Assembly (NCBI RefSeq): GCF_937958535.1
Contig: NZ_CALGNQ010000014.1
Span: 1-14,903, forward strand
Reading direction: 5' to 3'
DNA length: 14,903 bases
Origin: an uncultured Georgenia sp.
Lineage (GTDB): Bacteria > Actinomycetota > Actinomycetes > Actinomycetales > Actinomycetaceae
Position numbers and translations under genes: made by a program. Shown one piece after another: positions 7,374-14,460 of this stretch (the first letter of the stretch is position 1; every line of letters starts with the position of its first letter). The notes under the pieces were generated by a model that was not told where the DNA came from, made no database searches, and saw only the letters and a program-made list of their open reading frames with translations.

Positions 7374-8393
7374 CTACGTCCCGTGCCGTCCCCGGGTGAG
7401 CCCGCAGCCGCACGAGTCGCGGTGCATGACCTGGGCCGGCACCCGCACCGCCCGGGGCGGGAGGTCCGGGTCGGCGATCCGCTCGAGCAGCAGCTCCACC
7501 GCCCGGCTGCCGATCTGCTCGGCGTCCTGCGCCGCCGTGGTGAGCCGCGGGGAGAAGACGTCGGCCCACTCGAAGTCGTCGAACCCGACGAGCGCGACGT
7601 CCTGCGGCACGTCGAGCCCCCGGTCGCGCAGCGCGCGCATGGTGCCGATGACCATGGCGTTCTGGGCGGCGACGACGGCGGTGGGCCGGTCCGGCGCGTC
7701 GAGCAGGGCGCCGACGGCGGTGTACGTCAGGTCGGCGTCCGAACCGCCGGAGACCACGAGCCGCGGGTCGACGGCGAGCCCGGCCCGCTCCAGCCCGAGC
7801 CGGTAGCCCGCCACCCGCTCGTCGGTCGTCGTCAGCCCCGCCATGCCGGAGACCATCGCGATGCGCCGGTGGCCGAGCTCGGCCAGGTGCTGGACCAGAT
7901 GGGCCATCGGCTCGACGTTCTCCGTGCACACCGAGTCGAAGCGGGGGTCGGCCGCCCGGTCCACGAGCACCGTCGGCAGCGAGGTGCGCGCGAGTCGGTC
8001 GAGGAGCGGCCGGGCCCCGCTCGACGGCGCGAGGAGCAGGCCGTCGAGCCGGTGCCCGCGCAGTGCGGTGACCACCTTCTCCTCCACCTCCGGGTCCTCG
8101 TGGGTGTCGGCGAGGATGAGGGTGTAGCCGCCCGCCGACGCCGCCGCCTCCATCGCGTGCACGACGGTGCCGAAGTAGAGGTTGGTGAGCGCCGAGATCG
8201 CCACGCCGAGCTGCTGGGTGCTGGACCGCACGAGCGACCGGGCCTGGCGGTTGGGCACGTAGTCGAGGTCGGCGACGACCTCGAGCACGCGCCGGCGGGT
8301 GCGCTCGGCGACGTGGCGGGTGCCGTTGAGCACGTGCGACACGGTCGCCGTCGACACCCCGGCCCGGCGCGCGACGTCGGCGATGGTGACCAC
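7374..8393 (-). CDS. LacI-family sugar-responsive repressor of the adjacent ABC operon
   Basis: The 339-residue protein begins with a LacI helix-turn-helix (VTIADVARRAGVSTATVSHV, residues 2-21) and a hinge helix YVPNRQARSLVRS. The Leu in ARSL is the residue that intercalates at a central CpG step in this family, matching the CpG-centred operators upstream. The rest is a periplasmic-binding-protein-like effector domain (LGVAISALTNLYFGTVVHAM through VALVGFDDFEWADVFSPRLTT). I chose the GTG at 8393 because GGGGGA (8408-8403) lies nine bases upstream; the GTG at 8402 is too close to that site. It is divergent from the frc-like operon, so it most likely represses that operon and itself and responds to the transported sugar or its phosphate. 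The rhizobial frc system, by contrast, is not known to me to use a LacI regulator. Confidence 0.88.
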   Translation of the reverse strand: MVTIADVARRAGVSTATVSHVLNGTRHVAERTRRRVLEVVADLDYVPNRQARSLVRSSTQQLGVAISALTNLYFGTVVHAMEAAASAGGYTLILADTHEDPEVEEKVVTALRGHRLDGLLLAPSSGARPLLDRLARTSLPTVLVDRAADPRFDSVCTENVEPMAHLVQHLAELGHRRIAMVSGMAGLTTTDERVAGYRLGLERAGLAVDPRLVVSGGSDADLTYTAVGALLDAPDRPTAVVAAQNAMVIGTMRALRDRGLDVPQDVALVGFDDFEWADVFSPRLTTAAQDAEQIGSRAVELLLERIADPDLPPRAVRVPAQVMHRDSCGCGLTRGRHGT

Positions 8394-8413
8394 GCGACCC
8401 ACTTCCCCCGGGA

Positions 8414-8426
8414 CGGGCCCGGCCCG
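8414..8426. repeat. 13-base GC palindrome in the repressor leader
   Basis: CGGGCC-C-GGCCCG is a perfect inverted repeat lying between the LacI-type start codon and the operators. It could form a small hairpin in the repressor mRNA leader. In such GC-rich DNA this may be chance. Confidence 0.25.
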
Positions 8427-8454
8427 ACGAAAACGCTTGCGCAAACGCTTGCGT
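8427..8454. promoter_or_regulatory. Tandem overlapping LacI-type operators
   Basis: A 12-base unit occurs twice head to tail: AAACGCTTGCGC (8431-8442) and AAACGCTTGCGT (8443-8454). Each is centred on a CpG. The second, CGCAAACGCTTGCG (8440-8453), is palindromic at 6 of 7 pairs; the first matches 5 of 7. A third interlocked palindrome CGCTTGCGCAAACG (8434-8447, 6 of 7 pairs, perfect TTGCGCAA core) lies across the junction. This fits the CpG-centred consensus of LacI-family operators. The site is 41 bases from the repressor start and about 75 from the binding-protein start. TTGCGT at 8449-8454 could be the operon -35 element, with a weak TTCACT at 8472-8477 as -10, so repressor binding would block the promoter. 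Confidence 0.75.
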
Positions 8455-8527
8455 GCGGAGCGTAGCGCTGGTTCACTCTGGGGACAACGCAGTGACGTGG
8501 GACACAGTCGATGCAAGGGGGCACGTC

Positions 8528-9577
8528 ATGGGAACCATTCGACGCACGTCCGGCAGGGCCCACCGGCGACTCGCCGCCGCGGTGGTCGCGGTCGGGGCGC
8601 TGACGCTCGCGGCCTGCGGCTCCGACGGCGAGCCGGAGGGCGGGGACGGCGGCACGACCGACGCGGGCGGTGGCGGCGGGGACATCAGCATCGGTCTGGT
8701 CACCAAGACCGAGACCAACCCGTTCTTCGTCACCATGCGCGAGGTGGCCGCGGAGTACGCCGAGGAGCAGGGGGTGCAGCTCACCGCGCTCGCCGGCGCC
8801 TTCGACGGCGACAACGAGGGCCAGGTGCAGGCCATGGAGGACCTCATCGCCCAGGGCGTGGACGGCATCATGATCACGCCGAACAACTCCACCGGCCTCC
8901 TCGGCGCGATCGAGCAGGCCCGCGCCCAGGGCATCGTCGTCGTCGCCCTCGACACCGCGACCGACCCCGAGGACGCCGTCGACGCCACCTTCGCCACCGA
9001 CAACCTCGAGGCCGGGCGGCTGCAGGGTGCCTACGTGCGCGCCGCCCTCGGCGACCAGGACCCGGCGCTCATCATGCTCGACGGCACCGCCGGCGGCACG
9101 GTCGACACCTTCCGCCACGACGGCTTCCTCGAAGGCTTCGGGATCGAGGAGGGTGACCCCGCCATCCTCGGGATGGAGAACACCCAGGGCGACCAGAACA
9201 ACGCCCAGACCGCGATGGAAAACCTGCTCCAGCGCAACCCCGACGTCAACGCCGTCTACACCATCAACGAGCCGGCCGCCCGCGGCGCCTATGCCGCGCT
9301 CGAGGCGCAGAACCTCACCGACCAGGTGGTCATCGGGTCCATCGACGGCGGCTGCCAGGGCGTGCAGGACGTCGCCGACGGCAAGTACGCCGCCACCGTC
9401 ATGCAGTTCCCCGCCGAGATGGTCCGGCAGGGCATGGACGCCATCATCACCGCGGCGAACGGGGGCGACATGCCCACCGGGTTCGTCGACACCGGCAGCG
9501 TCGTCATCACCGACAACCCGGTCGAGGGGATCGAGTCGGAGAGCACCGAGTGGGGCCTGGAGAACTGCTGGGGCTGA
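8528..9577 (+). CDS. frcB: Sugar ABC transporter substrate-binding lipoprotein, FrcB-like
   Basis: The ATG at 8528 follows AAGGGGG (8515-8521) at good spacing and starts a lipoprotein signal: basic TIRRTSGRAHRR, hydrophobic AAAVVAVGALTL, lipobox L-A-A-C with Cys30 as the anchor. A Gly/Asp/Glu-rich linker (about 31-55) leads to a Peripla_BP_4 (ribose/fructose-type) domain beginning ISIGLVTKTETNPFFVTMRE. Other family marks are MEDLIAQGVDGIMITPNNS, VVALDTATDP, ATDNLEAGRLQG and VVIGSIDGGCQGVQDVADGKY. The 349-residue length is normal. It captures the sugar outside the membrane and hands it to the permease 31 bases downstream. Fructose is inferred from the B-C-A-K gene order and similarity to FrcB; ribose, xylose or another monosaccharide cannot be excluded. 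Confidence 0.88.
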   Translation: MGTIRRTSGRAHRRLAAAVVAVGALTLAACGSDGEPEGGDGGTTDAGGGGGDISIGLVTKTETNPFFVTMREVAAEYAEEQGVQLTALAGAFDGDNEGQVQAMEDLIAQGVDGIMITPNNSTGLLGAIEQARAQGIVVVALDTATDPEDAVDATFATDNLEAGRLQGAYVRAALGDQDPALIMLDGTAGGTVDTFRHDGFLEGFGIEEGDPAILGMENTQGDQNNAQTAMENLLQRNPDVNAVYTINEPAARGAYAALEAQNLTDQVVIGSIDGGCQGVQDVADGKYAATVMQFPAEMVRQGMDAIITAANGGDMPTGFVDTGSVVITDNPVEGIESESTEWGLENCWG

Positions 9578-9608
9578 GCGCCGCCGGCCGGGGGAGGGCA
9601 GGAGAGCC

Positions 9609-10616
9609 ATGGCACCCGACGTCGTGACCGGTGCGGCGGCGCCGGTGGAGGTCGTGCGACGCGAACGGCTCGGCCGCGCGCTGCGCAACCCGGTGATCGG
9701 GCCGCTCGGGGCCCTCGTCATCGCCGTCGTCGTCTTCACCGTGACGACCGACACGTTCGCCACCGTCGGCAACGCCTCGCTCATCCTCCAGCAGTCGATC
9801 GTCATCGGGACGCTCGCGCTGGGGCAGACGCTCATCATCCTCACCGCCGGGATCGACCTGGCCAACGGCGCGATCGCGGTGCTCGGCACCATCGTCATGG
9901 CCAAGCACGTGGTGGGCGGCGGCTCCCCGCTGACCGCGCTGCTCCTCGGCATCGGGATCACGCTCCTCCTCGGTGCGACGAGCGGCGTGCTCGTCACCCG
10001 GCTGGGGCTGCCACCGTTCATCGTCACCCTCGGCATGCTCACGGTGACCTACGCGCTGGCCCGGCTGTACGCCGAGTCGCGCAGCTACCCGGTGCAGGAC
10101 CGGCTGCTGCGCTTCTGGGGGGAGGGCATGACGCTCGGCGGGGTGCGCATCACCTGGGGCAGCTTCATGCTCCTGGGCATCTTCGCGGTGTTCTGGTACG
10201 CGCTCACCCGCACCGCGTGGGGACGGCACGTCTACGCCGTCGGCAACGCCCCCGAGGCGGCCCGGCTCACCGGGATCAAGACCCGCCGGACCGTGCTGTC
10301 GGTCTACGTCGCCGCCGGCGTGCTGTACGGCCTGGCGGCGTGGCAGGCCCTCGGGCGCATCCCCAACGCCGACCCCAACGCCTACCAGACCGGCAACCTC
10401 GACTCCATCACCGCCGTCGTCATCGGCGGGACGAGCCTGTTCGGCGGGCGGGGCAGCGTCATCGGCACGCTCATCGGCACCCTCGTGGTCGGCGTGCTGC
10501 GCTCGGGCCTGACCCAGGCCGGGATCGACAACCTCTACCAGGACGTCGCCACCGGCGTGCTCGTCATCGTCGCCGTCTCCCTCGACCAGGTCTCCCGCCG
10601 GAGGGCAGCGCGATGA
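9609..10616 (+). CDS. frcC: Sugar ABC transporter permease, FrcC-like
   Basis: The 335-residue integral membrane protein belongs to the BPD_transp_2 (RbsC/FrcC) permease group. It shows ALGQTLIILTAGIDLANGAIAVLG, LGLPPFIVTLGMLTVTYALARL, the cytoplasmic coupling segment GNAPEAARLTGI (residues 212-223, contact with the ATPase) and AVVIGGTSLFGGRGSVIGTLIG (from about 269). About eight to ten helices are visible. ATG at 9609 has GGGGGAGGG about ten bases upstream and AGGAGAG just before it. Its TGA overlaps the ATG of the ATPase gene as ATGA (10613-10616), so the two are translationally coupled. It forms the membrane channel, presumably as a homodimer. Confidence 0.88.
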   Translation: MAPDVVTGAAAPVEVVRRERLGRALRNPVIGPLGALVIAVVVFTVTTDTFATVGNASLILQQSIVIGTLALGQTLIILTAGIDLANGAIAVLGTIVMAKHVVGGGSPLTALLLGIGITLLLGATSGVLVTRLGLPPFIVTLGMLTVTYALARLYAESRSYPVQDRLLRFWGEGMTLGGVRITWGSFMLLGIFAVFWYALTRTAWGRHVYAVGNAPEAARLTGIKTRRTVLSVYVAAGVLYGLAAWQALGRIPNADPNAYQTGNLDSITAVVIGGTSLFGGRGSVIGTLIGTLVVGVLRSGLTQAGIDNLYQDVATGVLVIVAVSLDQVSRRRAAR

Positions 10617-11392
10617 GCGACGACGTCCCCGTCCTCGAGGGCCGCGGGCTGTCGAAGTCCTTCGGCCACGTGCGGGCGATGGTCGAGGCCGACTTCGAGC
10701 TGCGGCAGGGGGAGGTGCTGGCCGTCGTCGGTGACAACGGCGCCGGCAAGTCCACCCTGATCAAGACGCTCTCCGGCGCGATCGTCCCCGACTCGGGCGA
10801 GATCCGGATGAACGGGGAGCGGGTGAGTTTCCGCTCCCCGCTGGAGGCCCGCGCCCGCGGCATCGAGACGGTCTACCAGGACCTCGCCGTCGCCCCCGCC
10901 CTGGACATCGCCACCAACCTCTTCCTCGGCCGGGAGATCCGCCGCTCCGGGATCGCCGGACGCCTCTTCCGGATGCTCGACGCCCGCGCGATGCGCACCG
11001 AGGCCCGCCGTCAGCTCGACGCCCTCGGGGTGCGCATCCCCGACGTCAGCCAGCCGGTGGAGACGCTCTCCGGCGGGCAGCGGCAGAGCGTCGCGGTGGC
11101 GCGGGCGGCCGCCTTCGGCACCCGGGTGGTCATCATGGACGAGCCGACCGCCGCGCTCGGGGTGCGCGAGTCGGGCATGGTGCTCGACCTCATCCGACGC
11201 ATCCGCGACCGCGGCTTGCCCGTCGTGCTCATCTCGCACAACATGCCTCAGGTGTTCGAGATCGCCGACCGCATCCACATCCACCGCCTCGGCCGCCGCG
11301 CCGCCGTCGTCCGTCCCCGGGAGACGACGATGGGCGACGTCGTGGCGATCATGACCGGCGCCGCCACGGTCGAGGAGGGCAGGCGGGCGTGA
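10613..11392 (+). CDS. frcA: Sugar ABC transporter ATP-binding protein, FrcA-like (single ATPase domain)
   Basis: The 259-residue protein has one complete ATPase domain: Walker A GDNGAGKST (residues 40-48/49), Q-loop VYQDLAVAP (about 87-95), signature LSGGQRQ (152-158), Walker B VVIMDEP (172-178), H-loop His209. Most ribose-type importers use a tandem, roughly 500-residue ATPase (RbsA); the single-domain form with DEPTAALGV and the C-terminal IHIHRLGRRAAVV...MGDVVAIMTGA is characteristic of FrcA. It works as a homodimer on the inner face of the membrane to power uptake. The start ATG is inside the permease stop, and its own TGA overlaps the kinase GTG (GTGA at 11389-11392), giving three coupled genes. 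Confidence 0.9.
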   Translation: MSDDVPVLEGRGLSKSFGHVRAMVEADFELRQGEVLAVVGDNGAGKSTLIKTLSGAIVPDSGEIRMNGERVSFRSPLEARARGIETVYQDLAVAPALDIATNLFLGREIRRSGIAGRLFRMLDARAMRTEARRQLDALGVRIPDVSQPVETLSGGQRQSVAVARAAAFGTRVVIMDEPTAALGVRESGMVLDLIRRIRDRGLPVVLISHNMPQVFEIADRIHIHRLGRRAAVVRPRETTMGDVVAIMTGAATVEEGRRA

Positions 11393-12033
11393 GGGAGGAG
11401 AGCGGGCGGGCGGACCTCGGCGTGCCGCCGGAGCTCGTGGACCGGGCCCGCGCCCTCGTCGCGCGCGGCGGACGGCGCATCCTCGGCATCACCGGGGCTC
11501 CCGGCGCGGGGAAGTCGACCCTCGCGCACCAGCTCGTCGAGGCGTTGGGGGAGGATGCCCGGCTGGTCGGCATGGACGGCTTCCACCTCGCCGAGGCCGA
11601 GCTCCACCGGCTCGGCCGGCACGACCGCAAGGGCGCCCCCGACACCTTCGACGCGCTCGGCTACGTCGCGCTCCTGCGTCGGCTGCGGGCGGCCGACGAG
11701 CGGGTGGTCTACGCCCCGTTCTTCGACCGCTCGCTCGAGGAGCCGATCGGCTGCGCCGTCCCCGTGCCGCGGGAGGTGCCGCTCGTCGTCACCGAGGGCA
11801 ACTACCTGCTCGTCGCGGACGGCGACTGGGCCGGGGTGCGGCCGCTGCTCGACGAGTGCTGGTACGTCGAGCAGGACGAGGAGCTGCGCATCGTCCGGCT
11901 CATCGCCCGGCACGAGCGCTACGGCCGCTCGCCCGAGGCCGCCCGGGAGCGCACCCTGGGCTCGGACCAGCGCAACGCCGAGGTCGTCGCCGCCACCCGC
12001 GCCCGCGCGGACCTCGTCGTCCACATCGGCTGA
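11389..12033 (+). CDS. frcK: P-loop kinase of the FrcK type (nucleoside/nucleotide-kinase-like)
   Basis: The 214-residue protein has Walker A GAPGAGKST (residues 36-44), then VGMDGFHLAEAELHRLGR (60-77), KGAPDTFDALGYVALLRRLR (81-100), YAPFFDRSLEEP (108-119) and VVTEGNYLL (133-141). This motif string places it in the uridine kinase / phosphoribulokinase / pantothenate kinase group, in the subgroup called FrcK when it ends an frc operon. It begins at a GTG overlapping the ATPase stop. Position as last gene suggests it phosphorylates the imported sugar or a related metabolite in the cytoplasm, but the FrcK substrate has to my knowledge not been firmly shown. It is not a PfkB or ROK sugar kinase. 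No terminator is obvious right after it apart from the hairpin near 12062. Confidence 0.8.
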   Translation: MREESGRADLGVPPELVDRARALVARGGRRILGITGAPGAGKSTLAHQLVEALGEDARLVGMDGFHLAEAELHRLGRHDRKGAPDTFDALGYVALLRRLRAADERVVYAPFFDRSLEEPIGCAVPVPREVPLVVTEGNYLLVADGDWAGVRPLLDECWYVEQDEELRIVRLIARHERYGRSPEAARERTLGSDQRNAEVVAATRARADLVVHIG

Positions 12034-12061
12034 GCGGGGCACCGATCCGGCCGAGGGGTGT

Positions 12062-12075
12062 CTCCCGGGCGGGAG
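12062..12075 (+). terminator. Short GC hairpin downstream of the kinase gene
   Basis: CTCCCG-GG-CGGGAG lies 28 bases after the kinase stop and before the symporter gene promoter candidate. It could terminate the frc-like operon. The stem is short (5 to 6 pairs), has no T tract and might be chance in this base composition. Confidence 0.3.
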
Positions 12076-12088
12076 CAGGGTCCCGCGT

Positions 12089-12123
12089 TACGGTGTGCTG
12101 CGGAACACATCTGACCAGGGGGG
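12089..12123 (+). promoter_or_regulatory. Candidate -10 element and ribosome binding site of the symporter gene
   Basis: TACGGT (12089-12094) matches TAnnnT and is followed by AGGGGGG (12117-12123), five bases before the ATG at 12129. Between them GTGT (12093-12096) and ACAC (12105-12108) form a short inverted repeat with 8 bases between the arms, a possible regulator site. No good -35 is visible. Confidence 0.35.
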
Positions 12124-12128
12124 CAGTC

Positions 12129-13775
12129 ATGACTCAGCGACCCGCCGTGCCGGGTGACCACCTGCGCGGTTACGAGCCGGACCCGAGCCGCGGCGCGGAG
12201 GTGGAGGAGAAGTCACCGGGGGAGCGGGCCGAGCCACCTGCGCCGCGGACCTGGCGCAACCGCGTCATCGGGCTCGCCGCCGGGCTGCTCGGGGCGGTCC
12301 TCGTCTACGTCGTCATGCCGGGCGACGTCGCGCACTCGGCGAAGGTCACCGCCGCCACCGCCGTGCTCATGGGGCTGTGGTGGATGACCGAGGCCATCCC
12401 GATCCCCGCGACGGCCCTCGTCCCGCTCGTCGTCTTCCCGCTGCTCAGCGAGACGACGGCGGAGGACGGCTCGACCAGCCCGGTCACCGTCGACCAGGTC
12501 GGTGCCTCCTACGGGAACAACATCATCTTCCTCTTCATGGGCGGCTTCCTCCTCGCCCTCGCCATGCAGCGGTGGAACCTGCACCGACGCATCGCCCTCG
12601 TCACGGTGCGGGCGATGGGGACCAGCCCGGCGATGGTCGTGGCCGGGTTCATGGTGGCCACCGCGTTCGTCTCCATGTGGGTGTCCAACACGGCCACCGC
12701 CGTCATGATGCTGCCCATCGGGGTCTCGGTGCTCCTCCTCGTCGCCAAGCTGCGCGAGGAGGGGCCGCCTGCCGGCGCCGGCGCAGCCGAGGAGGTCGAC
12801 GTGGAGTCGACGGAGGCCAAGGAGCAGGTCATCGAGTCGTCCTTCGGGACCGCGCTCATGCTCGGCATCGCCTACGCCGCCTCGATCGGGTCGCTGGCCA
12901 CGATCATCGGCACCCCGCCCAACACGCTGCTCGTCGGTTACCTGTCGGCGAACCACGACATCAGCATCGGCTTCGGCCAGTGGATGGTCGTGGGGCTGCC
13001 GCTGGCCGTGGTGTTCCTGGCCATCTGCTGGTTCCTCCTCACCAAGGTGCTCTACAAGCCGGAGATCACGCAGATCCCCGGCGGCCGGGAGCTCATGAAC
13101 GAGGAGCTGGCCAAGCTCGGGCCGATGTCGAGCGGGGAGAAGCGGGTGCTCGCGCTGTTCGTCCTCGCCGCGGTCTCCTGGGTGTCCATCCCGCTGATCT
13201 TCGACGAGCCGTTCATCTCCGACGCCGGTATCGCGATGACCGTGGGCCTGCTGCTCTTCCTCACCCCCTCCGGCTCGGCCCGCGGCGTGCGGCTGCTCGA
13301 CTGGGACAGCGCGGTCAAGCTGCCCTGGGGCGTGCTCATCCTCTTCGGCGGCGGGCTCGCGCTGTCGGCCCAGTTCGGCTCCAGCGGGCTGACGGCCTGG
13401 ATCGGCGAGGTCGCCGGCGGGCTCGGGGGAGTGCCGGTGCTGCTCGTCGTCGTCGTGCTCGTGGCGCTCGTCATCTTCCTCACCGAGCTGACGAGCAACA
13501 CCGCGACGGCCGCGACGTTCCTGCCCGTGGTCGGCGGCATCGCCATGGGGATCGACATGCCGGTGCTGCTGGCCACCATCCCCGTCGCGATCGCCGCCAC
13601 GTGCGCCTTCATGCTGCCGGTGGCGACCCCGCCGAACGCCATCGCCTACGGCTCGGGCTACGTGACGATCCCGCAGATGATCAAGGCGGGCTGGTGGCTC
13701 AACCTCATCGGCGTCGTCCTCATCACCATCACGACGATGACGCTGGCGGTGTGGGTCTTCCAGATCGTCTACTGA
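12129..13775 (+). CDS. DASS (SLC13) family sodium-coupled dicarboxylate/anion symporter
   Basis: The 548-residue membrane protein carries both copies of the SNT substrate/sodium-binding signature, VSNTATAVMMLP (SNT 186-188) and TSNTATAATFLP (SNT 456-458), each paired with a Pro-Asn loop (IIGTPPNTLL and VATPPNAIAYGSG). These are the hallmarks of the VcINDY/SLC13 fold, an inverted-repeat elevator transporter for succinate, malate, fumarate, citrate or related anions. GLWWMTEAIPIPATALVPL is another family mark. The first 42 residues are hydrophilic and cytoplasmic. A charged loop (EEVDVESTEAKEQVIE, about residues 218-237) interrupts the first half. Start is supported by AGGGGGG five bases upstream. 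The exact substrate is not readable. It ends 5 bases before the convergent stop of the next gene. Confidence 0.9.
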   Translation: MTQRPAVPGDHLRGYEPDPSRGAEVEEKSPGERAEPPAPRTWRNRVIGLAAGLLGAVLVYVVMPGDVAHSAKVTAATAVLMGLWWMTEAIPIPATALVPLVVFPLLSETTAEDGSTSPVTVDQVGASYGNNIIFLFMGGFLLALAMQRWNLHRRIALVTVRAMGTSPAMVVAGFMVATAFVSMWVSNTATAVMMLPIGVSVLLLVAKLREEGPPAGAGAAEEVDVESTEAKEQVIESSFGTALMLGIAYAASIGSLATIIGTPPNTLLVGYLSANHDISIGFGQWMVVGLPLAVVFLAICWFLLTKVLYKPEITQIPGGRELMNEELAKLGPMSSGEKRVLALFVLAAVSWVSIPLIFDEPFISDAGIAMTVGLLLFLTPSGSARGVRLLDWDSAVKLPWGVLILFGGGLALSAQFGSSGLTAWIGEVAGGLGGVPVLLVVVVLVALVIFLTELTSNTATAATFLPVVGGIAMGIDMPVLLATIPVAIAATCAFMLPVATPPNAIAYGSGYVTIPQMIKAGWWLNLIGVVLITITTMTLAVWVFQIVY

Positions 13776-13780
13776 CGCGG

Positions 13781-14293
13781 TCAGCCGGCGAAGGTGCCCG
13801 GCGGTCGCTCCTCGAAGTCGAGCAGGCCAACCCAGGTGGGACGCAGCGCGATCCGCGCCATCCGGGTGACCGGCTGGTCGATCGACGCGAGGTACCCGGC
13901 CGCCGCCTCCTCACCGAGGTACCGGCGGGCCGCCGCGGCGTACTCCGGCACGACACCGGTCACCTCCTCGACGTCGACCCTCCCGCGCAGGAGCAGCACC
14001 TCGGGCGGGAAACCGTCGGTGTCGATGGTGACGGCCACGTCCGGGTGGCGGCGCAGCGTCGGCACCCGGCGCGCCGGGCGGGCGATGTGGGGTGCGGCGA
14101 GGAAGGTCGCCATGACGAGCGTGTCGCCCGTCCAGTGGAACCAGGTGGGGATGACGCGCGGGGTGCCGTCGCGGGACGTGTAGGCGATCCGTGCGGGGGT
14201 GCGGGCGCGGAGGAGACGCTGTGCGAGCTCGGTGTCGAGCAGGCGAAGGTCACCCTGCGGGAGGCGGGAGAGGTCGTCCCTCGGCTCGGTCAT
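13781..14293 (-). CDS. Pyridoxamine 5'-phosphate oxidase family (FMN/F420 split-barrel) protein
   Basis: The 170-residue protein has the split-barrel pattern: LAQRLLRARTPARIAYTSRDGTPRVIPTWFHWTGDTLVMATF, then HPDVAVTIDTDGFPPEVLLLRGRVDVEEV, and C-terminal RMARIALRPTWVGLLDF. Such proteins bind FMN, F420 or heme-like cofactors and include oxidoreductases of unknown substrate; true PdxH activity is unlikely from length and motifs. The ATG at 14293 has GAGGAGG seven bases upstream. The frame is open further upstream, but that extension covers the promoter region of the divergent gene and has no start signal. It converges on the symporter with a 5-base gap and is divergent from the thiamine-binding gene. 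Confidence 0.82.
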   Translation of the reverse strand: MTEPRDDLSRLPQGDLRLLDTELAQRLLRARTPARIAYTSRDGTPRVIPTWFHWTGDTLVMATFLAAPHIARPARRVPTLRRHPDVAVTIDTDGFPPEVLLLRGRVDVEEVTGVVPEYAAAARRYLGEEAAAGYLASIDQPVTRMARIALRPTWVGLLDFEERPPGTFAG

Positions 14294-14347
14294 CGGTACC
14301 TCCTCGGCAGTCGGGGTCCGGCGTCGGTGTCTCGGATGTAGGTGCTG

Positions 14348-14380
14348 ACCGGCCCGGCGTCCCGGACTCATCGGGCCGGT
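14348..14380. repeat. Perfect 9-base inverted repeat in the divergent intergenic region
   Basis: ACCGGCCCG (14348-14356) and CGGGCCGGT (14372-14380) are exact reverse complements separated by 15 bases. Inside the loop, GTCC-C-GGAC (14359-14367) is a second small palindrome. The structure lies in the 167-base gap (14294-14460) between the split-barrel gene and the thiamine-binding gene, roughly 55 bases upstream of the former. It could be a regulator site or an RNA hairpin. Nothing else was recognised in this gap apart from ribosome binding sites; no TPP riboswitch core is present. Confidence 0.45.
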
Positions 14381-14460
14381 GGGGGAGACTGTCGGTGCAG
14401 ACACAGGTGCCCGGGTGCTCGGTCCAGCCCCCGGGCCACGACGACGATGGAGGGTTCCCC

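Noticed and set aside
6340..7806. A 488-codon plus-strand frame opposite the MFS and LacI-type genes.
   Set aside because: The opposite strand encodes a clear MFS transporter and LacI repressor. This frame has only compositionally biased sequence and crosses both genes.
7832..10042. A 736-codon minus-strand open frame antisense to the repressor/binding protein/permease genes.
   Set aside because: It lies opposite genes with clear family motifs and start signals. Its translation is low-complexity (Gly, Val, Asp, Arg rich) as expected from the antisense frame of GC-rich codons.
14294..14460. TPP riboswitch upstream of the thiamine-binding gene.
   Set aside because: The conserved CUGAGA and the second conserved core of the THI box are absent. 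Only a GC inverted repeat is present.
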